A stretch of DNA of 64,000 bases from assembly GCA_030159075.1 (NCBI GenBank), contig BROG01000508.1:290001-354000 (forward strand), written 5' to 3'. Both the position numbers and the translations under genes were made by a program. Below the pieces are notes generated by a model. The model was not told where the DNA came from. It saw nothing but the letters and a program-made list of their open reading frames with translations, and ran no database searches. Source of the stretch: Atrina japonica (taxonomy: Eukaryota; Mollusca; Bivalvia; Pterioida; Pinnidae). Positions 12,357-30,118 of this stretch are shown here, one piece after another. The number at the start of each line of letters is the position of its first letter. The first letter of the stretch is position 1.

Positions 12357-13795
12357 TAATGTCAGAAACGGAGTTTGAGATCAACAAGTTAGAAGACCAT
12401 ATACAGAACAAAAGTATTAGCGTTCAGATGTACTAATAGTTCACATGCAGAGAATATGATGCAGTGGTATAAATGAATGGAAAAGTACAAAATATACCGA
12501 ACACTGGGATTTGTTGTTAATATTATATCGAAATAACACAAAAGAAAGGAAGGAAAACCATGGAATATTTTGAAGCATTAAAAGTATGCAACAGAACTTC
12601 TTTATATAATGATTGTAATGTATAATATATTGAGGTAACGATTTTGTTGATTGAGTATGCATTTGTATATTCTAACATACATTTATTGCATTTCCCAAAA
12701 TATCAAAATATCCAGTGGAGAAACAAAAATATCTAAATCAAACTTTACAAAGGGCAGTCGGTTGAAGAAAAACTTTTTCTATCTCCGTGTGGTCTTTATT
12801 TCTCAAAAATGGGGAAGAAACTTAATCAAGTAGTGGTCGTGCAGATAAACATCAGAAGCCCTGATAACATCGGCTGATCAATGATATATAAGCGCAAAGA
12901 TAATTGACAACACATGTGTACATGAAATTGACACTGGCAACTCCGTCACACTGAAAAAGAGAGATTTCCCTAACTCCCATTTGTACGACTGAAGTTTGCA
13001 TTGTTATTGTTGCAGTAGAGCGTTAAGATTGTAACTGGATGCGAAATTATGATTTTTGCAAATTTACAAGCAACAGATCCAGTAGTGAAAACCAAAACAG
13101 CAGAGAAAACATGTCTATTATAGAAATAATGGTCTCCGTTTAAATGCTTACGATATTACATTTGTTGGCTTTTTTTCCTCCAAACATTTATTTTTCCAGG
13201 TGATACTGGGCTGACACAGTGGTCAACCTTTGATACGGCACAAGTATGTCCTCTTGCCAATCCATATTTTAAAAACAAAATTCAATGTCCTCCAAAGGGA
13301 AGTATCGTTATGCGAAAAAAAACAGTAAAACACTTAATATTCACAAATTTTCGGCCCACTGGCCTTTATCAAGTGAAAGACGACAATACCTGTATGAGTT
13401 ACATAGTGACTGCATGATAAAAAGCTTCATTGCAAATGTTTATCGATGCTTATTGATACTATGTAACTCATATATTGTCATCTTTAACTGTTTTTTTTTG
13501 TGCATATTTATTTAGATCAAAGTTTTAAAACTTTCACAAATATTTGTTTGACATTGTCCTTAACATTTTTCATAATCATCTTCTTAGTATCAATTTTTCT
13601 GCTTATTTCTGATTATGTTATGTGGATTAACTCAATTCACTTACGATCATTTTAGATTTATTGCTAATTTGTAACTGAAATAAAATTTTATCAAAATGTG
13701 ATGTGGATTTGGGATCACAGCCAGAAGATCAAATTCTAAACAATACAATGTACTCCAAGAGGGTCATTTCTGTAGAAGAATAATTCAATTGCACT
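12357..13795. other. Intergenic, nothing assigned
   Basis: Short frames only, with no family I recognise and no splice-flanked exon. Confidence 0.5.
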
Positions 13796-13799
13796 TGTT

Positions 13800-14440
13800 G
13801 TATTGTTGTTTCTGACAAAAAGAAGTTTGAAAGTTCAACCAGTCAGGAATCATTTTGGTTATTGCAGCCCAATTTGATTTTGAATTGCACCACATGTACA
13901 AACCTAATAGACATTTACCTAATAAACAATCCTTCCATGTTTTGTCCTAATTGGTTATACCCGAATCGAAAACGGAGAGGGAATGAGTTATTCGAGTTAC
14001 AATTTGTCAAGATCGAAATTGTAACTCGAATAATTCATTCCCTCTCCGTTTCTGACAAGCTCGAAATTTCAACCAGCATGTTGGCTATGGCGGCAATACT
14101 GGAGTTTGAATCAACACCAAATGAACAAACCTAATAGACATTCATCAAGTAAACATGCTTCCAAGTTTGGTCTTAATTGGTCAAGCATTTTCTGAGGAAG
14201 AAGCTTGAAAATGCCACCCATCAGAATGTTCTTGTAGTTGTGGTGGCCAGATTTTTTTTTGAATCGGCACCAAATTAACTCTTCTGATAGACATTTATCA
14301 AATACACATTCCTGCCACGTTTGGTAGCAATCCGTCAAGAGAAAAAAGAAGATCCAATCAAAGTGTCAACAATGCGGACAGGGACATCGACGAGGACGGA
14401 CGCAAAGTGATGACAATAGCTCACCAGAGTCTGAGCTAAA
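13800..14440. repeat. Degenerate ~150-bp repeat x 3 with a hairpin
   Basis: Three diverged units carry TTTGAAT..CACCAAAT-like, TAATAGACATTTA-like and GTTTGGTC-TAATTGGTCAAG-like blocks near 13870-13960, 14090-14190 and 14260-14340. A GAGGACGGACGCAAAGTGATGAC block ends the region. A long hairpin sits between units 1 and 2. Confidence 0.6.
13970..14051. repeat. Near-perfect inverted repeat (36-bp arms, 10-bp loop)
   Basis: Arm AAACGGAGAGGGAATGAGTT... at 13970-14005 is complementary to 14016-14051 with one mismatch. The loop is GTCAAGATCG. It may be a MITE relic or a hairpin RNA precursor. Confidence 0.85.
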
Positions 14441-14856
14441 ATGTTTTGACTCGAAATGTTTTCAATTTCAGTTCTTTATTTACTCAAACTGTTAATGGCG
14501 GCGGTAACGAGGTCAAGAAACATATTACATCGACAGCAAGAATATATAAACACAAAATTACAATTCGGTAATACAAACGAAATAAGTATGACACAATACA
14601 ACATTTCTTTTACAAACTTAACCATGCACCTTGTTTCACTTGTATACATTATACACAGCTTTAATCACGGTTGCGTTACACTGCATACTGTCTTTTGTAA
14701 CAGAAAGGAAAATGCACACGTCCTTTATGTTTTGAAGTTGGATATTCTAAAATTAAATGATTTCAATCCCCACCCTGGTACAATTTCGGTTACATACTAG
14801 TATATTTATTTTATTAGTACGATGCGCGTGTATGTGTATACGCGCCCGTGTGTGTT

Positions 14857-14889
<33 letters not shown>

Positions 14890-16315
14890 TCAGTTAGATA
14901 GTAATGATAGTTCATTCATTTTAAAGAGTTGATGGTACATCACTAATATTAGCATTAAACAGGTTCTACGAACACAAAGCCCAACGAAGCACAACGACAG
15001 TATGAGTTATGGTCCAATTCACATAAGATGGCGGGCGGAGTAACATTTTGGTTATCATACGGATGATTCTATTTCATTTTCGGTTATGACAAGCTGCACG
15101 GGGAAAAATGTTTAATTCCGCACTGGATACTTTCTTATGTATGTTGACAAGTAGGAACGATTAATCTAACCAGTGTAATTTTAGAATTATGCTTTATTAC
15201 CTAAAATTTAGACTCGTCCAGGGCAAGAAAGGGTTGACCAGACTCTACCCCGCCAGGTAATATGCCTTTTGCTATACATACACATCACAATAATGGGAAA
15301 TCGCCAATATAAGCGAACGTCATCAACAAAAATTCAACATCAATGGTACATTTTCACATTACACTTCAATGTGTAAATATTTGAGTTTTGAATTTAAGAT
15401 AAAAATATCAGCCCGCTTAAAAACATAGATCTAGAGGATTTGTCAAAATATCTGCTATAGAAAGTTAGTCTATGTCCTATATGAGTATTGTGATATTTCT
15501 AACTTGTTTTAAAATGTCACTTTTCAGTTAGTTTTCACTTTGTGTAATTGTGATAAAAAATTACACTTGTAAGGTTTCTTGCGCGAGTGTAGTATGCAAA
15601 TGAGTTAAACGGTCGATTCATCCATTGATTCCCACGGTTGAATGCGTTAACCATTCAGTTTCACGGATGTAGTATGAAAAAATAGTGCAAGTGGTTTTCA
15701 GCATACAAAGAAAATGTAGTAAAATCCATTGTATTTGTTTGTTTTCTCAGATAAGTTTTGGTTTCATTTATTGGTACGCGCAATGATATCGTAGTTTTGT
15801 TAACGTAAATAGAAGCACATCGCATTGTTGTTTATTTGTTTTGCATGGATCTGATACGACCCCATGTCGATCTATAAATTGCGACCTCGTGTGTGAAAAA
15901 TGCACTTTGTATATCTTCTAGTAACAACAAATGAACTTTCATGTTATTACAGAATTAGGAATCAAGAGTGGGATGATGTAAATAAGTAAAGATTTCGAAT
16001 CATTCCCTTAAATTGGCACCCCGCTATGACATTGTTGGACAATAGAAGTCGTGTCGTTCCACGTGACCATAACTGATAACAATCGCGCGGCAGTCTTTGA
16101 AGTTGGAAAGTTTCGGGAAAATGTTGTATGTGTATGGTAAGACACTCATCTTGTAACTTCATTGTGTGAGTAACAAAGCTACTGAGGTGCGGTGAAGATG
16201 CGATTTTGTCGCAATGTCGTCAAAGTTAACGTTAAAACAGTTATACCAGCATAATAAATATAACGGAAATTTTTGTATCATTTACATGTACATTATCAGT
16301 ACGTACACTAGTGTG
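14441..16315. other. Intergenic, nothing assigned
   Basis: Holds a (GT)n run at about 14838-14890 and the 15010-15260 relative of the 7.6-kb segment. The 114-codon frame near 14456 has no recognisable motif and I do not call it. Confidence 0.45.
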
Positions 16316-16324
16316 ATATAAATA

Positions 16325-16440
16325 ATATCAGATTTATTATTAACAATACCAAAGGTAAAGTTTTACATAAGAGGCCAAAACAAATGCTCACTGAGGCGGT
16401 CGTTTCTCTCACTGATTCGTCCGCGAATTGAGATGTCAAA
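16325..16440 (-). repeat. C-S core fragment
   Basis: Contains TTATTATTAACAATACCAAAG, then AAGAGGCCAAAACAAATGC and GGCGGTCGTTTCT. It is a diverged core of the same subtype as 34665-34815. Confidence 0.55.
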
Positions 16441-16584
16441 GGGAAATGTTATCTCACACTGCAGGGTGAGATAGGCCCATTCCGGAAGTACCAGAAATAA
16501 AGTTTAAAATGCTATATTGTTGTCTGCAGATGGGTGTAGGCGCTCCATTGTACTGTTTCAACATGAGAGTAATACAATCTAACA

Positions 16585-16715
16585 CTACTGTGAGGGAGGG
16601 ATGGTGAAATCTCAATCCGAGTGAACTCAATTTTGTTTGTCCATGACGAGGCTTGCCGAGTGATGGACTAACAAAAATTTGGGCACGAGGATTAAGATTT
16701 CGCCATCCCTCCCTC
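16585..16715. repeat. Imperfect palindrome, ~130 bp
   Basis: GAGGGAGGGATGGTGAAATC on the left pairs with GATTTCGCCATCCCTCCCTC on the right. The centre (TTTGTTTGTCCATGA / TGATGGACTAACAAAA) also pairs. A partial second right arm lies at 16735-16800. It looks like a foldback element, and the 122-codon minus frame over it is incidental. Confidence 0.65.
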
Positions 16716-16959
16716 AAAATGGTGTTTGACTGTTTTTCAAAATTGTGTTCACTCGGGCTGAGATTTCGCCATCCCTGCTTCGAAGTGGTGTTAGGTGAAT
16801 TTTTTCCACTCAACACACCCATATAAGATTCTATACTTCATCAGTTTCGCTCGAATATAGGTTTTATTTGCATATTTCAATGATAAAAGTGTAGACTAAT
16901 TTCTGAACGAAAAACACATGCATCGGTAATGCGGAAAATATAGATTTAACATTGCAAAA

Positions 16960-17600
16960 TTTTGAAAAAGGAGGCATTCCTTCAGTTGGAGGAAAACTTC
17001 CTGTATAAATGTATATTTCCGAATGAAAAGTGGTATTATACAAGGCCAAATAATAAATCTAAATTATTGCCGAATCCGTCTAAGGACGACCACTGTAAAA
17101 TGAATATATTAGCTTTGAGAAGTTAAATATCTGAGCGAAATGATAATCTAGTACAAAATAATTGGCTGGTTTCGAATACCAGCCAATGGGCTTATGTAAA
17201 CCCTCAGGTAATGTATTTGTAATAAAAAGCTGGAATATTAATGAAAATAAATTACCAAAAATTCCCTCCCTATAACTTTGAATCATAAAGCAAATCTGCC
17301 TTTGTCTGTATATTTTCGTTTTTATGTCGGCTTTAGACTGTACGTGACTTTGTTTTATTTCAGTTTCTTTCTAAATTTTCGTTTGCGTTTTCTCATCGAC
17401 GATATCCATTTGTTTACACAGAGTGAACGCACCATTTTCTCGCTTGCGGCGTCTTGTCACCCCCCCCCCAAAAAAAAAAAAACTTTACACACCCTCTTCG
17501 AAAATTCCCATGTCCGCCCCTGGGAGTTAAAACGGTCCACCAGCAGTGGCAACACCTCAGTGGTTAATAAATACATGTATCATGTATGAGCAATACCAAA
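16960..17600 (-). repeat. C-S repeat copy with an interruption
   Basis: The minus-strand core end (AGTGGTATTATACAAGGCC, 17028-17046) leads into spacer blocks: GAATCCGTCTAAGGACGACC, ATACCAGCCAATGGG, and ACGGTCCACCAGCAGTGGCA at 17531-17550. About 300 bp of unrelated sequence with a poly-C/poly-A tract separates the spacer halves. Confidence 0.6.
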
Positions 17601-18762
17601 ATTTGTAAAAGAGGGCCTGAGGCCAGTGACATAGAACTTTGATATTAATTTTCAAACTTTTCATTGAAAAAAAGGTAATATACATCTATTTTTCATAACT
17701 CTAGGGTGCGCTTTCTCGCTGCGCTACTGCACATATTTCTAGGTGTTGGATTATTTGTGGGGGAATATTTCGTTAGGGGATCAGAATTTACGCATTCTTC
17801 AGTGAAGTTTTGAAATTTGGAAGCCCGTACATATGAACACATTATATATTCGTAGGATCCGTAGGCAGTTCCCCATTTTTACATAATTTTTTTTATTATC
17901 AACACGTCCGGAATCATGTGAAATGCTTTGTGTGCTTTTAAAATTCAAAACTTTTTCTAGGATCCCTATCACGCTCATGCATTTGTGTTTGCTGAAACTC
18001 AATCTATTTTGGGTACATGATAAGTCTGTCAATTTAAGGCAATATTTAGTCTGGATAAAAACGAGTTGCAATGTAATAACTAACTATCTGTGCTTTTAAA
18101 ATTGAACATTTCTTAGAAGCATACCCTGGACCACGGGGAAAGGCGATTTTGTGTGTGGAAGCTAGAGAATACCTCATCGTGCTATCAACGATATATCCAC
18201 AACGATAAAAACTTCTGCCCCGATTTTAAGTAACATTTTTTGCTGATCCAACTTCTTTTGAAAAGGATAATTATTGTGATTTGTTAGCGGATGTCTTGGC
18301 GTATTTTAGTGTCTGGACACAGACAAATGAGTCTACGGGATTCAAAATTTCAAAAATTATCTGAAAGCTGCGCAAAACCCGATTTACTAATGAAATAATA
18401 CCTCACAAATTAAGCCATCAATCCTATAGAAATATGTGCAGTGACCATAGGTGTAAAACCTTTAAATTTTATATAAAGAGTCGGAAAATCAAAAACAAAT
18501 TTCCCCAAACTTTCGCGTCTCGCTTCACTTGGCGAATATATTTTCAATTTGCACGCCACCAACTTTAAATCGTCACTCCGCTTTTGATGAGGTATCCATT
18601 ACATAACAGTTTTAAAAAATATAATCTTATGTCACCGGCTTCAAAACAACCATTTTTTTTAATTCTAGATCCGGCACTACTGTATATATGTTTAATGCAT
18701 AATCAAAATGCATTTGAAAACATTTTTATCATCGGGAAAACATTTTCATAAAAAGACCACTC

Positions 18763-18767
<5 letters not shown>
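17601..18767. other. Intergenic, nothing assigned
   Basis: Unique AT-rich sequence. No exon or repeat recognised. Confidence 0.5.

Positions 18768-18853
<86 letters not shown>
18768..18853. repeat. (TA)n microsatellite
   Basis: Uninterrupted TA run of about 85 bp. Confidence 0.95.
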
Positions 18854-18857
<4 letters not shown>

Positions 18858-19129
18858 TGCAACACATATAATTAGAATTTAGGAAATAACAAATTTTGAA
18901 AACTCTCATTCCGTTTTTAAAAGTCTGATATTTTCGCAATCCTCACATGAACGCCGCACCCTGGTCTGCATATTTGTAATCTTGTAGATATATATATTTT
19001 AAAATTTGGTCGTAAGTCAGTTCACTTCATATGCTCTCACAATCAGCGTGAATTCTGTCAAATACGATCCCACATAGAGACGAGTTTAAATTGGCAACTG
19101 TTGAGAAAATCGTAAATCATTCCGTTGTG

Positions 19130-19132
<3 letters not shown>

Positions 19133-19219
<87 letters not shown>
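19133..19219. repeat. (CT)n microsatellite
   Basis: Uninterrupted CT run of about 85 bp, a polypyrimidine tract. Confidence 0.95.
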
Positions 19220-19221
<2 letters not shown>

Positions 19222-20210
19222 AGAGGCGATCGTTGGTTCAGTGCATCCCATCATTTCGTTGTTGCAAAATATTCAAATAGTTGGGATTACAAGGAAAACG
19301 TCCTACAGAGTAGGAGGGAATGATGACGCGGACACACACGCTTTTACAAATCTACTGAAGTGATTGGAGGATTATAGAATATAAGAATTTATACTCCATT
19401 CACGAGTAGTATGTTCTTACCTATGTAGAATGAATCGTTTCAATAGGCCATTCCAAGTTTTTTTAAGTTTAGTATTCACTCTAAGATAAAAAAAACATCT
19501 TTCTATCAGGAAAAAAACCACAAAAATGACAGAAAAACACAAGACATTTTTATGAGAACAATTGCAATTTGATGCACATTTAAGGAATTCCGATTGTGTT
19601 AACAAAGAAAAAACCAAATTAAATGTATAAAAACCATAAATCGACACATACTAATGAATAACCTATGAGTATTAATTTTCACGACGATGAAAAAAAATGT
19701 TCACGTTTAACTTTTCATTTTAGGTTTATGTTCCAAATGTTTTTACCAAGATGTTTGTGATTTTGTGTTTCGTTTTATGATCTCCAAAGGTTTCCCACTA
19801 TGGGCTAACAATGAAAGGTTTTATAACCCAGTATGTAAACGTAAAATTAAGATTAGTTCAAATCCCCAGACCCGTAGAACACTATGAGAAAGAGTCCCGA
19901 AATGAGGTACCCTCCTCCTTTGTATCAAATTATATTGTTGTTATTTTTTTTTTAAATTATATTGTTATTGCATAATCATGGTTTATTGTCGGCTGCAATC
20001 AGTTAATAATAAACTGCCCGCGTCTCTACCCCCACCACTATCCGATGGGCCTTCAAATTGAGGAAAGATTGAAGAAGTAACACATCTTCCCATTTGAACC
20101 TAGTTTACTCGAGAAGATATCTCGGGGACACTCAAAAGTCGAATTGCGGGCTGGCAGTTCCCTAAATCGAATTGCAGGCTGAGAATTGCGGACTAGTTTC
20201 ACACTGGTAG
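19220..20210. other. Intergenic, nothing assigned
   Basis: No gene or family seen. Confidence 0.5.
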
Positions 20211-20456
20211 AGGGGCCTCGATAACCGAATGGTTAAAGCACCGCACTTTAAACCATGAAATCTCTCACTTTTGGTCAGCGCAGGTTCCAGCCCCGCTGGA
20301 ACCTAAGCTGATTTTTGCGAGACAGTTTGTCAGTTTACTTGCGGAATGCCGAAGGTCTCTTCCCCGTTACATTGTAACTAGGTTCTCTCCTCCACCATAT
20401 AACTGAGCAATTGTTGGGTGTGGCGTAAAACAAAAAAAATCAAAATCAAAACTTTT
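20211..20456 (+). mobile_element. SINE-B, tRNA-headed, full length
   Basis: Starts AGGGGCCTCGATAACCGAAT and carries box A (ACCGAATGGTTAAAGCACCG) and box B (GCAGGTTCCAGCCCC). The body includes ACTTGCGGAATGCCGAAGGT, and the tail is GGGTGTGGCGTAAAAC plus an A-rich AAAATC repeat. Minus copies lie at 29085-29710, 59508-59700 and 63570-63725. Confidence 0.85.
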
Positions 20457-21305
20457 TCAAAGTACATAGGTAACAATGAAACATTTAAGACATCGCTGTC
20501 AGAAGGGACTGGTATACATAGAAAATATATCAAAAAGATCTTGTGAATGTCAGATATTCTCCCGCAGATATTTGAAATTAAAACATTCTGGAAAAAAGAC
20601 AGAAACTGTAGAGATGCAACCAATTAAACAAAGTTCTCTTTTGGATTTTTTAAAAAATTTCTATGTTCATTTATTATTCACATTATAATCTATCTCACCT
20701 ATTCACTCTATACTATGTAGTCTAAAATGGAGACGTTAATGGACCGGAATTTGTAGTTTTTTCCCCTTATCAAATACATTTGTATTCACAATGTTATAAG
20801 AACCAAGACAGACTGGACTTGCCTGAAACACAGAGCTAGCCCTCACCAAGACCGTAACTCAACCATCACCCACTTGAAGTCCGTTAACATTCATTCGACA
20901 TTTTATTAATTGACATTTTATCATAATATCACACCAAATGATCTTGGGGGGATAATTTGTTGTGTTAATTAAAACGCCATAATGGCACGAGCTAGTTGTG
21001 ATCGTCTGCTGTCCCACGAGGGGTGATGTCTACACCTCGCCGTTGCAGCCTGATTATTTCGGTAAGTTACCAAGCGTCAAATCAGAGTCTGCGATCTCGC
21101 ACAGATAAAGATAACACTTGATAAAATGCGGTTGATAGTTTACACACAACATATTATCCATACGAATAACACAGTATATTATTTGATTGGATAGGATTAC
21201 TCCAAAACATTATCACTGGAAAATCATAGGGTGAAAAGAATTGATTTAAATACATAAAATGAGTTCTGAAGAAAACATTACAGATGCTGATATTTCCATT
21301 ATCTG
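20457..21305. other. Intergenic upstream of the vestigial gene
   Basis: No exon seen. 20990-21110 is less AT-rich than its surroundings and could hold regulatory DNA, but nothing specific supports that. Confidence 0.35.
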
Positions 21306-21410
21306 TCTTCTATCTATCTATCTATCTATCTATCTGTCTGTCTATCTATCTATCTATTTATCTATCTTTTCTCTTTTCTCTCTGTCTCTGTTTATCTATC
21401 TACCTTGTTA
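21306..21410. repeat. (CTAT)n / (CTGT)n microsatellite
   Basis: Tetranucleotide run with TTTCTCT-rich interruption. Confidence 0.9.
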
Positions 21411-21733
21411 ATATTGATAACGATCCATTTGCTGAGGTCTTGGCAGAGCGTTTAGTTTCAGTTCGCGAGTCTCGGGGGGTTCGAATCATATTAAGGTCAG
21501 ACTAAATACATTTAACGGTTGTGACCGTTTCTTGATAAATTTCTTTTCAAATCTCGAACAAATATTTTATGTACACGCTAGAAATTTAGACTAGCAAGAC
21601 AGTCAACATGTTTAATATCAACAAGACAAACGCAAACTACGAGAGCCTTGTACAAGAAATACTGTTTTAAAAAATTATTGCAACAAATTGAAAAGTAAAT
21701 ATGATAAAAAAGAAGATAACTTATTGAATTACT

Positions 21734-22105
21734 GAAAGGGGCATTAGCTGTGTTTACCAAAAATAATTATTTTGATTTTTTCAATTTTTACTACCTCTCC
21801 TTGATATACAATAACAAATAAGAGCTATACACAGGCATAAAAAATCTTATTTTCTTATATTTTTATGTGAAAATAAGGTCGGGTCCAGTGTGGTATGCAT
21901 ATATATATATATACAAATAGTAAGGTTGAGTTAATCAGTTACAATTGAAAAAGTACCAAACCTGTGTTTCTCAAGCAATTTTCACGTAATATATAGGAAT
22001 TTGAGAATTCTTATGCCTGTGTATATCTCTTTTTCTTGTTGTATATCAATCTAAAGTAGTAAAAACATGGAAAAAGAACCACAGCTTACGCCCGTTTAAT
22101 TTATT
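21734..22105. mobile_element. Family F foldback MITE, both arms
   Basis: Left tip AAAGGGGCATTAGCTGTG at 21736, right tip CACAGCTTACGCCCGTTTAA. The left arm (CAATAACAAATAAGAGCTAT, CAGGCATAAAAAATCTTA) is complementary to the right arm. A (TA)n run lies in the centre. It sits about 0.85 kb upstream of the vestigial start codon. Confidence 0.75.
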
Positions 22106-22133
22106 AGTCGATCATTTATGAAATCTTAATATC

Positions 22134-22239
<106 letters not shown>

Positions 22240-22481
22240 TAACTCTACCTTAGATAAAATTGAAATACCTGATACCGTTCCTACTCAAAAGAAGAAAAGT
22301 ATATATAATTTCTAAAAAAAACCCAAAGAAACAAAAAAAATAGGAATCAAATTGTTCACAAAATCTTTTTACATTATATACATATGTACTAGAGGTGTAA
22401 ATGATTTGATTGAAATATGATATAACTTGCCACCGAGCAAAATCACAAAAATATTAAAAATAATAGATCTTTTCTTGAGGA

Positions 22482-22512
<31 letters not shown>

Positions 22513-22619
22513 GTGTGTTTTGCTACATCTATTAATATTTCTTTCTCATTCAACTTTGTGGTTTGTTAAAAATTGAAAGATTGCATTAAGTTTCCAATAC
22601 TTTCTTCTCTTCACGATAA

Positions 22620-22942
22620 TTTGGACAATATCTCAGCTGCCATTCATCACCCACTGGTGCTCATTCAGACATGTTGATAGATACAAAGGAGGTGTCAGAA
22701 CGCCAATTTCTTCCTTCTTATTGGACAAAACGATGCCAATATTTCATTATATTCCCCACGCGGGCGTTCCAACGTCGCGTGCATGAGGTTGCAATACCGT
22801 GTATCACATTACACTGAATACAACCGATAGCAAAACCATTTCAGAACCGCCGAATACTTCGTGGAAAAACACAAAGAATGTTAAAAAGATGCTAAAATTC
22901 GCTAGGGAATGTTGATCTAGTAAGATTTACCTGAACAAAGCC
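22620..22942 (+). promoter_or_regulatory. Putative promoter / 5' UTR of the vestigial gene
   Basis: This is the 320 bp just before the start codon. It is less AT-rich than its surroundings and has a CpG cluster (CACGCGGGCGTTCCAACGTC at about 22758). There is an inverted CCAAT box (CTTATTGGACAAA, about 22716) and a GGAATG match to the TEAD/MCAT motif at about 22906. No TATA box is convincing. The promoter role is inferred from position and composition. Confidence 0.4.
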
Positions 22943-28296
<5,354 letters not shown>

Positions 28297-28600
28297 CGTC
28301 ATACATCAGAAAGAGGCTGATTATTTGTTACCGGTGAAGAATTAAAGTTCATAGAAACAGTAGAGAATGAAGATGAAAGATATTGAAATTCAGACCATAT
28401 GATTTTAGCACATTCCTGACGTCTAAAAAATAAACAAGAATGTAAAATTGAAATGACACTTAGAAAGCAACTGTTTCAAAGCCAATTTACAAATTTTATG
28501 GACATGCCAAATGTCCGCGAACAACTGACGGAGGTGACCCATCTACACGGACAGAAAATAAAAGACAAAATTAAATAAATGATACAGGTCAAAGGGTGGA
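28297..28600 (+). other. vestigial 3' UTR with candidate poly(A) signals
   Basis: AATAAA hexamers occur at 28429-28434, 28557-28562 and 28574-28579. Which one is used cannot be told from sequence. The transcript could extend further. Confidence 0.5.
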
Positions 28601-28848
28601 TCATCGTAATGGATATGTACAGTTTTATGTATGTATATAATGTATATATAAGACGTATCTTACAAACAATGCAAGTGTTATGTATATTATTATTTTTAAC
28701 AAGCGGTTTGTCTGACTTGTTTTAATTATTTCATGTATCATCATTAAATCACTCGATGTTTGGACGGAAGTTTGAATTAAAGCATCACAATGAATCAGAA
28801 TTTGATATTTACAATTTATATTTATCTATATTGACTTTGCGGAGGGAG

Positions 28849-29006
28849 ACATCTGGGTCCTGCACCATAAAACTTGAGAATTTACTCAAGTCTGAGAATA
28901 TTCTCAAATTGGCCTGCTCAGCCAATCAGATTTCAGGATTTGCCACACTTGAGTAAAATTTCTAGACTTAAGTAATTTTAAAATTTTATGGTGCTGGGCC
29001 CAGATG
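28849..29006. mobile_element. Family G MITE
   Basis: Terminal inverted repeats of about 24 bp, ACATCTGGGTCCTGCACC... and ...GGTGCTGGGCCCAGATGT, with two mismatches. The interior carries AGAATATTCTCAA and GGCCTGCTCAGCCAATCAGA, as at 11012-11159. It lies about 0.5 kb downstream of the vestigial stop codon. Confidence 0.85.
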
Positions 29007-29084
29007 TTGTTTTGTGGACACTTTTACATGTGTATTAACCATCAAAACAGCTTCTTTCACTCATATGGACCTCGGTTTGATTTT

Positions 29085-29710
29085 TTATTTTAATTTTTGT
29101 TATAAGCCACACTCAACAATTTTCAATTATATGGTGGCGGCCAGTGTTTAGTGGTGGCGGCCAGTGTTTAATGGTGGCGGCCAGTGTTTAATGGTGGCGG
29201 CCAGTGTTTAATGGTGGCGGCCAGTGTTTAGTGGTGGCGGCCAGTGTTTAATGGTGGCGGCCAGTGTTTAATGGTGGCGGCCAGTGTTTAGTGGTGGCGG
29301 CCAGTGTTTAATGGTGGCGGCCAGTGTTTAATGGTCAGTGTTTAATGGTGGCGGCCAGTGTTTAATGGTGGCGGCCAGTGTTTAATGGTGGCGGCCAGTG
29401 TTTAATGGTGACGGCCAGTGTTTAATGGTGACGGCCAGTGTTTAATGGTGGCGGCCAGTGTTTAATGGTGGAAGGGAGAATCCGGTTACAGTGTACCACT
29501 GAAGAGACCACCGGCCTTCCGCAAGTAAACTGGCAAACTTTCTCACAAAAATCAACTTAGGTTCCAGCGGGATTAAAACCTGCGCTGACCAGAAGTGAGA
29601 GATTTCATGGGGTAAAAAGCGCGGGCTCTGTCCTCCACCAATAAAAACTGGTCGCCACCAGATGACTGTTAAATTGTTGAGTGTGGCGTAAAGCACAATT
29701 CAAAATCAAA
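29085..29710 (-). mobile_element. SINE-B with an internal minisatellite
   Basis: On the minus strand the A-rich GTGTGGCGTAAAGC tail is split from its body by a 20-bp array (29131-29470). The body includes CTTGCGGAAGGCCGGTGGTC, box B-like AGGTTTTAATCCC and the head to about 29640. Outside the array it aligns with 20211-20456. Confidence 0.8.
29131..29470. repeat. Minisatellite, 20 bp x 17
   Basis: Unit ATGGTGGCGGCCAGTGTTTA with A/G variation at position 1 and one shortened unit near 29332. The unit matches the SINE-B tail segment (ATGATGGCGTCCAGTTTTTA in the copy at 63570). Confidence 0.95.
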
Positions 29711-29782
29711 AACCTTTCACTTATGCCGTTCACATCGACATCTACAGTTTGTCAACAATGGTGATCATTCCCTGTGGTATTG

Positions 29783-29791
29783 TCATGTTGT

Positions 29792-29827
<36 letters not shown>

Positions 29828-29878
29828 CATGACAACTAATGTGGTTTTTACATCCACCCAGTAAATTCAAAATTTGAA
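29783..29878. repeat. Inverted repeat, ~38-bp arms
   Basis: GTCATGTT and AATTTTGAATTTACTGGGTG on the left are complementary to CACCCAGTAAATTCAAAATT and AAACATGAC on the right. The spacer is about 20 bp. It is a small foldback element. Confidence 0.8.
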
Positions 29879-30118
29879 ACATGACAGTAAATACGTTTAT
29901 GCCAATATCGTTTTCGATTACACATTAAAATTATCTTAAAAATAAAACAAAAATATGAATAAATTCCAATTTAACCCAAAAAAATATATATTATGTGTAC
30001 TGTAGACGATAGTATAGCGTAAATTAACTGACTGGCTCAAAGTGGCCTGATTAGTGAGGTGTTCTCTTAAGTGAGGTTATGTACTTATTGAATATTCATC
30101 AAGAGACTGGAAATATTC

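Noticed and set aside
16454..16822. 122-codon minus frame
   Set aside because: It overlaps an imperfect palindrome and has no recognisable domain. The repeated WRNL segments are the two arms.
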